Below, piece after piece: positions 1-7,734 of a stretch of 20,552 nucleotides of DNA. Numbering within the stretch: the stretch's first letter is position 1; every line of letters starts with the position of its first letter. The translations under genes were made by a program, and so were the position numbers. The stretch is from an uncultured Bacteroidales bacterium (GTDB lineage Bacteria; Bacteroidota; Bacteroidia; Bacteroidales; UBA932): NCBI GenBank assembly GCA_946545765.1, contig CAMNNS010000008.1:1-20552 (forward strand), written 5' to 3'. The notes under the pieces are model-generated. The model was not told the origin of the DNA and did not search any database. It saw nothing but the letters and a program-made list of their open reading frames with translations.

Positions 1-190
1 ATGTGTTTGTGTTACTACTCCATGGCATTCCTTAACCCCCTCTACGGCACCTTATGAACGTCATAAATCCATCTGAAAGCATCAAATGTAGCATATGTTA
101 TTTGTTGGAAAACTTGACTCCAACTTTACCAATCTCTATGATTGTAAATAAACTCTCCAAAAAATGATAAGATAGGGGATTTATATAATC

Positions 191-225
191 AGATATGGGT
201 TCAAAATTATATTGAACCCATATCT
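191..225 (-). terminator. Strong inverted repeat at the 3' end of the helicase gene
   Basis: Bases 191-204 and 212-225 are perfect reverse complements (14 bp, arm AGATATGGGTTCAA) around a 7-nt loop. The TAA stop codon of the helicase gene (207-209) lies inside that loop, so the last few codons form one arm. On the minus strand the hairpin is followed by AT-rich sequence but not by a clean T run, so it may be an imperfect intrinsic terminator or an mRNA 3'-end stabiliser. The palindrome could equally serve transcription arriving from the left. Confidence 0.5.
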
Positions 226-2834
226 TTATTAAGTTTCTCCAATCTTAGAGATATAGCTCTTTGACTTCTGCCCATTATTTCTGCTATATCTTTGATACTC
301 TTACCCTCTCTATGTAGTTCTAACAGAAAAGTATCTGAACCTTTTGTCCATCTCTTGCCATTATTTTGATGTTTATTAAAACTATTATTTGAGCCTCTTT
401 CTGGTTGTATAAATTCATCTACAAATAGAGATGGCAGAGCTTTATCATAAAGTATAAATGTTTTTATTTTTGCCCTTGTTATAGCGACATAGAATAATCT
501 TCTCTCTTCACCAAATAGGTATTCATCGCTTTTTGTAAGTACATAATCAAGAACTCTATCATCGCTAACTTGAGAAGGGAACCCATAAGCGTCCTTATTG
601 CATTGTAACAATATTACATAATCTGCTTCAAGCCCTTTAGATTTATGAGCAGTTAAAAATTCTATCTTTCTTCCACAAATTGTATAGTAGAATTTATCTA
701 TCTTTTTTACAGATTTATACATTGAAGAGAGATAATAATCATCAAAAGAATAACGCCCTAATAAAAATATTGATTTATCCTTTGGTATAGAGGATATTAT
801 ATCTTCTATTATCTTACAATAATTATTTTTATTATAAGGGACGAACTCCAATTCTGTTTTAATATTTGGATCGAATGAATGTATGTTTTTTTCTATTTGT
901 GATTTGTTTTTCTGAATAAATTTAGAAGAGAGAGAAACTAATGGTTCGCCAAATCTATATGTGGTCTCAATCTTGTTTATTTCTGTTGCCCCAAAGTATT
1001 TTTGAAACTGATTAAACAGAGCCATATCACTTCCCGAAAAACGATATATAGATTGCCAATCATCACCAACGCAATATAGTTTTGCCGGTGGATTACCTTC
1101 TCGCAATACTTTTAAAAATTGGTATCGATCATGCGATATGTCTTGAAATTCATCAACAATAATATAATCATACTCAACAGGATGTGATGTGCTACATATT
1201 TTTGTGGCTTGATGAATAACATCTGTAAAATCCATCTGTTTGCTCTCTCTTAATGTCTGCATATAACTCTCATAAACAGGTTTAAATATATTCTGTATGA
1301 TAAAAATACTTCTTACATCGCTCTTATTGATAGCTTCTTGTAGAACATTATCGATAGATTTACAACTTGATTTTAATAGTGTTATGAAAGTCGATACAAG
1401 CCGTATGAAAGCTTTTTCCTGGTTACTTTCTTTTGATAATACAAGTTCATATAACTCGTCATCTGTTTTTTCACTAATAGGTACCCCCGCTTCTATGAGT
1501 AATTTTTTAAGTTTCTCTCTAATATCCCCATTGTCAAAATCTGCACTTGATGTTGCCAAAAGTTTTGTCCCAAATTTTTCATGAGTCTCTCTCTTCCAAC
1601 TAATTCCGTCATTGTATTTTTTACATGCTTCTGTATATGTTAGATTTTTGTCTTTGGCAAACCATTGAGGGACAAGTCCTTTACTATTAATTCCATAATG
1701 TTCTAAATATATACGCTTTAATTTATCTCCTTGATAATAGTATATAGAGAAATCGGGACAATATTGAGAGTAATTTTCATCAGCGATATAATGTTCGTAA
1801 GGCTCTTCATATCTGAATTTTAAACCAAATGATGTTAATGCGAAGCAGATCATTTGTTCTTGTTTACTTTTAACAAATATCACATTTCCGTCCATATCAG
1901 GAGTGATTGCCGTTATCTCTCTCTTTTTTTTCTTAGAAAGGTACTCCTTTATCTCTCTCTCTTTACGTTCAGCCTCGGATTCGTATATTTGATAATTGAA
2001 AAAGAAGGATATGATACTTCTCTTAAAAAAGCTTTTCTTTAATAGCTTCTTATAAATCTCTATAAATAAACTATCGGTATTATCACAAATTGATGGTTTA
2101 ATACCTGTTGTTTTAGAAATTATATCTATTGCCAATTTATGAAATGTGTATCCTCTTAATCCATGGGTATTTATCCTATCTGTAAGTTCTACTGCTGCTT
2201 TATTTGTATAGCTGATAAGTAAAATCCTTTCTGGAGCTACCCCCTTAATCTCTGTCAGATATTTAACTTTTCCAATTATAGAAGATGTTTTCCCACTGCC
2301 GGCACTACTAACGACTAAACAGTTATCTTCTTCTGAAATAATTGAGCGGCGTTGTTGTTTGTCTAATGGATATGTTAAACAGTTATCAAAATACTCTTTA
2401 TGCTTGTCCAATAAATAATCAAAAATTTTATCATTATGCTCTTTGACAAGTATATTGATATTGCTATAGTGACTATTGAATTTAACAATGGTCTTATTTG
2501 GGGTTATTTTAAAGAGTTTTAATAAGTTAAGATAACTATTTGTCTCTTGGATAAGTTGTTTATAATGTGCAAGAAACTCATTTAGTTCTCTTAAAGATAT
2601 AACCTTTCCGTAAAAACTATTAGTTAAATCTCTTTTAATGTCAGCAGAACCCGTTTCATTCGCTCCTTGGAGATTTCCAAAATTTTCTCTTTTACCTAAT
2701 AATTGGCTATAGCTTTGGAAAGAATGGAGTTTTTCTAATAGCTTATCAGACTTACTTTTAATCTTTCTATGTGCTGCTATAATTATAACAGCACATGCAC
2801 CAATAAATACAAGTATAAAAAGTAGTAGCTGCAT
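207..2834 (-). CDS. Membrane-anchored UvrD/HelD-type superfamily 1 DNA helicase
   Basis: An 875-residue ATP-dependent 3'-5' DNA helicase of superfamily 1A, closest in layout to DNA helicase IV (HelD). It opens with one hydrophobic segment (about residues 3-21) followed by basic residues, so it is probably inner-membrane anchored with the enzyme in the cytoplasm. Visible helicase motifs are Q motif PLDKQQRR (156-163), Walker A AGSGKT (178-183), Ia SYTNKAA (208-214), Ic TFHKLA (230-235), Walker B DEFQD (561-565), III GDDWQSIYRFSGSD (590-603), IV TYRF (625-628), V TAHKSKGLEADYV (728-740) and VI VAITRAK (783-789). Between Ic and II, residues about 325-430 form an insertion with PDF (360-362) and EHYG (378-381), recalling the PD-(D/E)XK nuclease fold of HelD proteins with the usual lysine not evident. 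Residues 827-868 look like a Myb/helix-turn-helix DNA-binding domain (RWTKGSD, IAEIMGRSQRAI). ATG start. The family is sure; the cellular role, presumably repair or recombination, is inferred. Confidence 0.9.
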   Translation of the reverse strand: MQLLLFILVFIGACAVIIIAAHRKIKSKSDKLLEKLHSFQSYSQLLGKRENFGNLQGANETGSADIKRDLTNSFYGKVISLRELNEFLAHYKQLIQETNSYLNLLKLFKITPNKTIVKFNSHYSNINILVKEHNDKIFDYLLDKHKEYFDNCLTYPLDKQQRRSIISEEDNCLVVSSAGSGKTSSIIGKVKYLTEIKGVAPERILLISYTNKAAVELTDRINTHGLRGYTFHKLAIDIISKTTGIKPSICDNTDSLFIEIYKKLLKKSFFKRSIISFFFNYQIYESEAERKEREIKEYLSKKKKREITAITPDMDGNVIFVKSKQEQMICFALTSFGLKFRYEEPYEHYIADENYSQYCPDFSIYYYQGDKLKRIYLEHYGINSKGLVPQWFAKDKNLTYTEACKKYNDGISWKRETHEKFGTKLLATSSADFDNGDIREKLKKLLIEAGVPISEKTDDELYELVLSKESNQEKAFIRLVSTFITLLKSSCKSIDNVLQEAINKSDVRSIFIIQNIFKPVYESYMQTLRESKQMDFTDVIHQATKICSTSHPVEYDYIIVDEFQDISHDRYQFLKVLREGNPPAKLYCVGDDWQSIYRFSGSDMALFNQFQKYFGATEINKIETTYRFGEPLVSLSSKFIQKNKSQIEKNIHSFDPNIKTELEFVPYNKNNYCKIIEDIISSIPKDKSIFLLGRYSFDDYYLSSMYKSVKKIDKFYYTICGRKIEFLTAHKSKGLEADYVILLQCNKDAYGFPSQVSDDRVLDYVLTKSDEYLFGEERRLFYVAITRAKIKTFILYDKALPSLFVDEFIQPERGSNNSFNKHQNNGKRWTKGSDTFLLELHREGKSIKDIAEIMGRSQRAISLRLEKLNKDMGSI

Positions 2835-2927
2835 CTAAATGTAATAATCCTATTTTGCACTACAAAATATACGGTATCGCAATTTTATAGAGTATAGCTA
2901 AATCTCTAAATATAAGAGATATTTCGT

Positions 2928-4472
2928 CTATTTTGCAAATGAGATAGAGCGAGACTCTCTAATCACAGTAATTTTAACTTGACCAGGATATGTCATCTCA
3001 TTTTGGATTCGTTTTGCTATCTCTGCAGAGAGGTTTTCTATGTCTTTATCAGAAACCTGCTCACTACCTACAATTACTCTTAATTCTCTACCCGCTTGAA
3101 TAGCATAAGTTTTTGTAACTCCCTGATATGAAAGAGCTATATCTTCCATATCTTTTAGCCTCTTTATATAAGATTCTATAACTTCTCTTCTTGCACCAGG
3201 TCTTGCACCAGATATAGCATCGGCAACCATTACAAGTGGTGAGATAAGTGAGGTCATCTCAATTTCTTCATGGTGAGCACCTACAGCATTACATATTTCT
3301 GGTTTTTCTTTGTATTTTTCTGCCAATCTCATACCCAATACTGCATGTGGTAATTCTGGGTCTTCATCGGACACTTTTCCTATATCGTGAAGCAGACCTG
3401 CCCTTTTAGCAATTTTAGAATTTAAACCAAGTTCAGACGCCATTGTTGCACAAATGTTTGCAACTTCTCTTGAGTGTTGTAAAAGGTTTTGTCCATAAGA
3501 AGAGCGGTACTTCATCCTACCAACAAGTTTAACAAGTTCTATATTTAAACCATGAATTCCTAAATCTATACATGTCCTTTTACCTGTCTCTAAAATCTCC
3601 TCTTCTAATTGTTTTTGAACTTTGGTTACAACCTCTTCTATTCTTGCAGGGTGTATTCTGCCATCTGCAACTAATTGATGCAAAGCCAATCTTGCAACCT
3701 CTCTTCTAACAGGGTCAAAGGCAGATAACAATATAGCTTCTGGAGTATCATCAACTACAATTTCTACCCCTGTAGCCGCCTCTAAAGCTCTAATGTTTCT
3801 CCCTTCTCTTCCAATTATTCTCCCTTTAATCTCATCATTTTCTATGTTAAAGACTGTTACAGTATTCTCAATAGCAACTTCAGGAGCAGTTCTTTGTATA
3901 GTGTTAATAACAATCCTTTTAGCTTCTTTAGAGGCATTTAGTCTTGCTTCATCCATAACTTCATTTATATACGATTGAGCATCTGTTTTAGCCTCCGCTT
4001 TCATCGCCTCCACAAGTTGTTTTTTAGCCTCTTCTGCAGATAGTCCTGCAAGATTCTCTAATGTTATAATCTCTTGTTGGCGTAATTTTTCGTACTCCTC
4101 GTTTTTCTTGGCAACTATATCTGTTTGTGCTTTGAGATTGCTTCTTATAGCCTCTACCTCTTTCTCTTTTCTTGTAAGTTCGTTACTTTGTTGATTGATA
4201 ACTAACTCTTTTTGTTTAATCTTATTCTCTGTCTCCCTTAGAGCATTATTCTTTTTGTTTATGTATTGTTCATGCTCTGTTTTAAGCTGTAAGAACTTCT
4301 CTTTTGCCTGAAATATTTTTTCTTGTTTTATTCTCTCGCCGTCCTTTTCGGCATCTTGAAGCAACTTAGATCTTTTTTTGTTTATGAAAAATGTTCTTGC
4401 AAGTATAGAGCCCAATGTAATACCTAACATAAAGGCTGTAACTACAATAAGTATTATCTGAATATCGCTCAT
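2928..4472 (-). CDS. rny: Ribonuclease Y
   Basis: A 514-residue endoribonuclease that starts decay of many mRNAs from the membrane face. One N-terminal membrane segment (about 4-29) is followed by a long charged coiled coil (about 33-180) used for dimerisation. The KH RNA-binding domain carries [10 protein letters not shown] (217-226). The HD hydrolase domain supplies metal ligands H333, the H362-D363 pair in LLHDIGK, and D418 in [16 protein letters not shown]. Length and order match the family's usual 510-520 residues. The start sits just after the hydrophobic segment onset and is followed by [10 protein letters not shown]. It lies downstream of zapA and the putative 6S RNA on the same strand, an arrangement common in Bacteroidota. 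I see no convincing promoter of its own between the RNA terminator and the start codon, so it may depend on read-through or an unrecognised promoter in 4473-4520. Confidence 0.97.
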   Translation of the reverse strand: MSDIQIILIVVTAFMLGITLGSILARTFFINKKRSKLLQDAEKDGERIKQEKIFQAKEKFLQLKTEHEQYINKKNNALRETENKIKQKELVINQQSNELTRKEKEVEAIRSNLKAQTDIVAKKNEEYEKLRQQEIITLENLAGLSAEEAKKQLVEAMKAEAKTDAQSYINEVMDEARLNASKEAKRIVINTIQRTAPEVAIENTVTVFNIENDEIKGRIIGREGRNIRALEAATGVEIVVDDTPEAILLSAFDPVRREVARLALHQLVADGRIHPARIEEVVTKVQKQLEEEILETGKRTCIDLGIHGLNIELVKLVGRMKYRSSYGQNLLQHSREVANICATMASELGLNSKIAKRAGLLHDIGKVSDEDPELPHAVLGMRLAEKYKEKPEICNAVGAHHEEIEMTSLISPLVMVADAISGARPGARREVIESYIKRLKDMEDIALSYQGVTKTYAIQAGRELRVIVGSEQVSDKDIENLSAEIAKRIQNEMTYPGQVKITVIRESRSISFAK

Positions 4473-4520
4473 AATATATATATAGTTTTAAATGTGTGCT
4501 AAATATTATGAGAACGAGAG

Positions 4521-4707
4521 AAAAAAAGCCACTAAAAAGCTGTTACTCAAAAATCTTAAAAATTAAGATTTGGACCTTTATTAAACTTTGACTTCCAACG
4601 TCCCGATAACGGAATCCCAATTAAGGTAACATAGGCCTGTCATTATCTAACATTTAGTGGTCCGGTATGTAATAAATGTTGATTTTGGCAAAGAGCTTTT
4701 TAGTGGC
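4521..4707 (-). ncRNA. ssrS: Putative 6S RNA downstream of zapA
   Basis: 6S RNA binds the housekeeping RNA polymerase holoenzyme by mimicking an open promoter. Here a 14-bp perfect closing helix (4694-4707 with 4528-4541, arm AGCTTTTTAGTGGC) brackets about 150 nt of mostly double-stranded potential and is followed on the minus strand by seven T residues (4521-4527). Inside I see a side hairpin (4649-4656 with 4673-4680), a central or terminal-loop hairpin (4601-4605 with 4610-4614, one wobble) and a 9-bp hairpin with a 3-nt loop (4551-4559 with 4563-4571). Total length, about 187 nt, and position directly after zapA match 6S RNA genes in many bacteria. The 5' end of the closing helix begins at the G of the zapA TAG stop codon, so the RNA is probably processed from, or initiated within, the zapA transcript. 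No covariance search was possible, so another structured RNA cannot be excluded. Confidence 0.75.
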
Positions 4708-5009
4708 TAAACTAACTTAATTTGCTTTAGATAATTATCTAATTGAGAATTTATTTCGTCAAGAGCATCGAGAGTCTCATAATTCTCCATATCTTTCTTT
4801 ATACTATCAACAACTAATTCCAACATTATAATTTTTAAAAATTGTGTTGGAGTGTAGTAACTACTTCTTGGATTGTCTCTAAACTCTTTAATCCTCTTGT
4901 TAATAATCTCCTCGGCTTTGGTATAGATTTCTACCTCAGAGGGTGTTAGATTATAAGCAACTGACTCCCCATTAATTATTATTTCTAATCTGTTTTTTTG
5001 AAGTGCCAT
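4707..5009 (-). CDS. zapA: Cell division protein ZapA
   Basis: A 100-residue cytoplasmic protein of the ZapA family, which bundles FtsZ protofilaments at the division ring. The N-terminal head carries the family pattern of a short beta segment (RLEIIINGESVAYNL, residues 7-21) followed by helix (EVEIYTKAEEIINKRIKEF); the C-terminal half (about 60-97) is a helix expected to form the dimer or tetramer coiled coil. It starts 3 nt after the upstream coiled-coil gene, so the two are surely co-transcribed from the promoter at 5329-5358. Its TAG stop supplies the first base of the 6S RNA closing helix. Sequence identity within the family is always low, so the call rests on size, layout and the neighbouring putative 6S RNA and rny. 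Confidence 0.85.
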   Translation of the reverse strand: MALQKNRLEIIINGESVAYNLTPSEVEIYTKAEEIINKRIKEFRDNPRSSYYTPTQFLKIIMLELVVDSIKKDMENYETLDALDEINSQLDNYLKQIKLV

Positions 5010-5012
5010 AAT

Positions 5013-5306
5013 TTAATCATTTAACATAGAGATACATTTATCTATCTCCTTAACAATCTTCATCACTCTTTTACGAGATTGCTTATTATCTGTCTCTTCT
5101 AAAATTAAAGCTTGTTTAAGCTCAAATCGCTCCAATCTTTTCTCTTGTTCTGCTATCTTATTTTTTGCGTTTTGTAAATCATTTTTAACTTTTGTGAGTT
5201 CTGTAAGATAGGTGGCACGAGCATAGGAAGCTTCTTCATATTTTCTAATAAGGTCTTTTATTAAACTTTGAAGCTTATCTATTGTCTTTTGTGTCTCCTT
5301 TCTCAT
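5013..5306 (-). CDS. Small coiled-coil protein encoded just upstream of zapA
   Basis: A 97-residue, highly charged protein predicted to be almost wholly helical. Heptad-like spacing of Leu, Ile and Ala is visible from residue 5 to about 75, rich in Lys, Glu and Gln, and there is no signal peptide or membrane segment. I do not recognise a named family. It is the first gene of the zapA unit: the ATG at 5306 lies about 16-20 nt downstream of the expected transcription start, and zapA begins 3 nt after its stop. Size, coiled-coil nature and the coupling to zapA recall ZapB of Enterobacteria, a coiled-coil partner of ZapA, but I see no sequence likeness and offer that only as a functional guess. 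Confidence 0.8.
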   Translation of the reverse strand: MRKETQKTIDKLQSLIKDLIRKYEEASYARATYLTELTKVKNDLQNAKNKIAEQEKRLERFELKQALILEETDNKQSRKRVMKIVKEIDKCISMLND

Positions 5307-5328
5307 TTGCTCATTAAATCAACGCTTG

Positions 5329-5358
5329 CAAATTTACAAAAAAAAGTTTTATGACAAC
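5329..5358 (-). promoter_or_regulatory. Bacteroidota-type promoter for the coiled-coil/zapA/6S unit
   Basis: On the minus strand GTTG (5355-5358) is followed after 18 nt by a perfect -7 box TAAATTTG (5329-5336). Transcription would start near 5322-5325, giving a leader of under 20 nt before the ATG at 5306. The upstream box overlaps the TAG stop codon of the small ORF at 5358-5510. Both boxes match the phylum consensus except for the first base of the -33 element. Confidence 0.65.
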
Positions 5359-5510
5359 TATCCACTATAATAATTAAATCCTTTAGCTATCGCAGAAATT
5401 ATATATCGCCACCTTAATATAATTCCAACTATACTAATAGCTCCAATAATTATTAGAATTTTAGTTGAATCACTTTGTTTGTTCCACCAATTATTTATCT
5501 TTCCTAACAT
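5358..5510 (-). CDS. Small membrane protein, 50 residues, unknown function
   Basis: An open frame from ATG (5508-5510) to TAG (5358-5360) encodes 50 residues that look like a real single-pass membrane protein. A polar N-terminus with a tryptophan pair (MLGKINNWWNKQSDSTK) leads into a hydrophobic stretch ILIIIGAISIVGIIL (18-32), then a positive patch RWRY (33-36) and a short amphipathic tail ending in NYYSG. The interfacial tryptophans and arginines flanking the hydrophobic core argue against a random frame. A perfect -7 box TAACTTTG lies at 5530-5537, placing a transcription start about 10-15 nt before the ATG. It fills most of the gap between the zapA unit and the divergent deaminase gene. 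Below usual annotation cut-offs; function unknown. Confidence 0.6.
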   Translation of the reverse strand: MLGKINNWWNKQSDSTKILIIIGAISIVGIILRWRYIISAIAKGFNYYSG

Positions 5511-5529
5511 AGTTTTCAATTTATAAAGA

Positions 5530-5537
5530 CAAAGTTA
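5530..5537 (-). promoter_or_regulatory. -7 promoter box for the 50-residue membrane protein gene
   Basis: A perfect TAACTTTG match to TAnnTTTG lies 20 nt upstream of the small ORF's ATG on the minus strand. I find no TTTG or TTG at the expected 18-20 nt further upstream, so only half of the promoter is supported. Confidence 0.4.
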
Positions 5538-5611
5538 AACAAGTTATTCTAAAAAATATGAACTATCTATAGTATCTATGTTTGAGAATATTTTATTAAC
5601 TTTACAACATT

Positions 5612-6883
5612 ATGAACAGATTACTTATAGGTGATGTCTATCTTTGGGGAACTCAAAAAGATATTCTAATAGAAGGTGAGTATATTGTAGATGTTGTAGA
5701 TCATTCAGATACTTATGTATCAACTCATCGCGATAAAAACACACAATTTATAGATGGGAAAAATTTTGCAGCTATTCCTGGTTTTGCAAATATGCACACC
5801 CATGCAGCCATGACACTAATGCGTGGAAGTCAAGAAGATTCAAGACTGAAACAATGGTTGAAATCTATTTGGAAACAAGAGGCAAAATTAGATGAAGAGC
5901 TAATCTATTATGGCACCAAACTCGCTTGTATAGAGATGCTAAAAACAGGGACAACTCTATATAACGATCAATATTTTATGGCGAGCGTTGCTCAAAAAGC
6001 CAATAATGAAATTGGTATCAGAGCTCATCATTCTCATGTCTTTTTAGATTTAGGTGATAAAAAGAACATTCTTAAACAGAGAGAAGAGTGCGAGAAGATG
6101 TATGCAGATTCTAAAAAATGGGGTAAGCTTTCTTCTTTTGATATATCGGTTCATGCTCCATATACTGTTTCAAAAGAGAATATTATATGGGCAAAAGATT
6201 TTGCTAATAAACATAATTTAAACATTCATATTCATATCGCAGAGACTGGACAAGAGAGATTAGATTCATTAAGAAAATATAAATTATCTCCTGTTGCTTA
6301 TTTGAATGAGTTAGATCTATATAGCAAAAATGTTATTGCTGCCCATTGTATATGGATAGATGAACACGATATAGAGATACTCGGACAAAATAAGGTTAAT
6401 ATTGTACATAATATTAACTCAAACTTAAAATTGGCATCAGGATATAAATTTAAATATCAAGAACTTATAGATTCAGGGGCAAATGTTTGTATAGGAACAG
6501 ACGGATGTGCTTCCTCTAATAATTTAGATATGCTTGAAGCTGTTAAAACTACAGCACTTGTTCAAAAAGCTTGGAGGAAAGATCCAAGTTCTATACCTGT
6601 TAAAACTCTTTTAAATTCTTCAACTATAAATGGTTATAATGCTTTCGGCTTAAAGGGTGGTAAAATTGCAAAGGGTTATTTAGCAGATTTGTTGCTAATA
6701 AATATTAACAATTATTCATTTACACCTAATATAAATTTCCTCGCTAACTTAATCTATTCTGCCCATTCAGATTGTGTAGATACTGTTATTTGTAATGGTC
6801 AAATTGTTATGAAAAATAGAGTTGTGAAAGGGGAAGAGGAAGTTCTTGATAAAGTAAATAAACTATATAAAAAACTGATTTAG
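5612..6883 (+). CDS. mtaD: Amidohydrolase: S-adenosylhomocysteine / methylthioadenosine deaminase family
   Basis: A 423-residue cytoplasmic metal-dependent deaminase of the TrzN/AtzA/MtaD branch of the amidohydrolase superfamily. These TIM-barrel enzymes convert adenosine-type nucleosides (S-adenosylhomocysteine, 5'-methylthioadenosine, adenosine) to the inosine forms. Metal ligands visible are H62 and H64 in MHTH, H208 in HIHIHIAET, and D297 in GTDG; E211 and H245 (AAHC) match catalytic positions. The C-terminal beta-sandwich typical of the family follows (GKIAKGYLADLLLI). The exact substrate cannot be read from sequence. It is the first gene of a unit with purine nucleoside phosphorylase (22-nt gap) and a YycJ-like hydrolase, which supports a role in nucleoside salvage. 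The ATG at 5612 lies only about 8 nt after a near-consensus TAACTTTA (5597-5604), so the mRNA may be nearly leaderless. Confidence 0.88.
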   Translation: MNRLLIGDVYLWGTQKDILIEGEYIVDVVDHSDTYVSTHRDKNTQFIDGKNFAAIPGFANMHTHAAMTLMRGSQEDSRLKQWLKSIWKQEAKLDEELIYYGTKLACIEMLKTGTTLYNDQYFMASVAQKANNEIGIRAHHSHVFLDLGDKKNILKQREECEKMYADSKKWGKLSSFDISVHAPYTVSKENIIWAKDFANKHNLNIHIHIAETGQERLDSLRKYKLSPVAYLNELDLYSKNVIAAHCIWIDEHDIEILGQNKVNIVHNINSNLKLASGYKFKYQELIDSGANVCIGTDGCASSNNLDMLEAVKTTALVQKAWRKDPSSIPVKTLLNSSTINGYNAFGLKGGKIAKGYLADLLLININNYSFTPNINFLANLIYSAHSDCVDTVICNGQIVMKNRVVKGEEEVLDKVNKLYKKLI

Positions 6884-6905
6884 TAATTTTTAAAAAAATA
6901 AAGAT

Positions 6906-7733
6906 ATGTTACCAATAGAAGAGAAAATTCATGCTGCGGCATCGTATATCAGAGAAATAATTGGGGATAAAAAACCTGTAGTTGGAATTGTTTTGGGTAG
7001 TGGGCTTGGTTCTTTGGCAGATAACATTAACGATAAAATTGTAATTCCATATAAAGATATTCCAAATTTCCCTCAATCAACAGCTGTAGGACATAAAGGG
7101 AATCTCATTATAGGTGAACTTGCAGGCAAAACTATTATTTGTATGCAAGGGAGATTCCATTATTATGAGGGTTATTCAATGGATCAAGTAACTATAGGAG
7201 TGAGGGTCATGAAGTTGTTAAATGTTGAGTTACTTATTGTTTCTTGTGCATGTGGTGCTTTAAATCCCGATTTTAAAGTGGGTGATATAATGGTGATTAA
7301 TGACCATATAAATCTTTTACCGAATCCTCTTATTGGTAAAAATTTAGAATCTTTTGGTACAAGGTTTCCCGATATGTCTCACCCGTATGATGAATCTTTA
7401 ATAGAAAAAGCTCATAGTATTGCAAAAGAGAATGGTTTTGCTTTAAGAGATGGTGTATATGTGGCAGGTACAGGACCTTCGTATGAGACAAAAGCAGAAT
7501 ATAAATTCTTTAGAATAATTGGTGGTGATGCAGTAGCAATGTCCACAGTACCAGAGGTTATTGTCGCAAGACATTGTGATATAAGAGTTTTAGGAGTTTC
7601 TATTATAACCAACCAATCTAATGATACATACAAGCCTGACTTTAAGAATGACGAGCAAGAGGTAATTAAGGCGGCTGATGCAGTTGTTGGAAAAATGACA
7701 GTTTTGGTAAAAGGACTAATATCTTCTCTATAA
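6906..7733 (+). CDS. Purine nucleoside phosphorylase, trimeric PNP/MTAP family
   Basis: A 275-residue phosphorylase that splits purine nucleosides with phosphate into free base and pentose 1-phosphate. Phosphate-site motifs are GSGLGS (31-36) and GRFHYYEGY (82-90). The base-site residues E194 (PSYET) and N236 (TNQSND) match the pair that selects 6-oxopurines such as hypoxanthine and guanine; M212 (AMSTVPE) is also kept. Two positions are odd: the usual TNAAGG-type loop is SCACGA (113-118), and by hand alignment the histidine that contacts the ribose 5'-hydroxyl in mammalian PNP is replaced by E250. The upstream deaminase makes inosine-type nucleosides, so the two enzymes can act in series. 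The next gene begins 1 nt after the stop codon. The PNP versus methylthioinosine-phosphorylase assignment remains open. Confidence 0.92.
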   Translation: MLPIEEKIHAAASYIREIIGDKKPVVGIVLGSGLGSLADNINDKIVIPYKDIPNFPQSTAVGHKGNLIIGELAGKTIICMQGRFHYYEGYSMDQVTIGVRVMKLLNVELLIVSCACGALNPDFKVGDIMVINDHINLLPNPLIGKNLESFGTRFPDMSHPYDESLIEKAHSIAKENGFALRDGVYVAGTGPSYETKAEYKFFRIIGGDAVAMSTVPEVIVARHCDIRVLGVSIITNQSNDTYKPDFKNDEQEVIKAADAVVGKMTVLVKGLISSL

Positions 7734-7734
7734 G

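Noticed and set aside
2902..2920. ATCTCT/AGAGAT inverted repeat after rny as a terminator
   Set aside because: Only 6 AT-rich pairs with no T run; too weak to call.
5581..5604. Full promoter before the deaminase gene (TTTG at 5581, TAACTTTA at 5597)
   Set aside because: The spacer is only 12 nt and the -7 box has one mismatch; mentioned under the gene but not listed as a feature.
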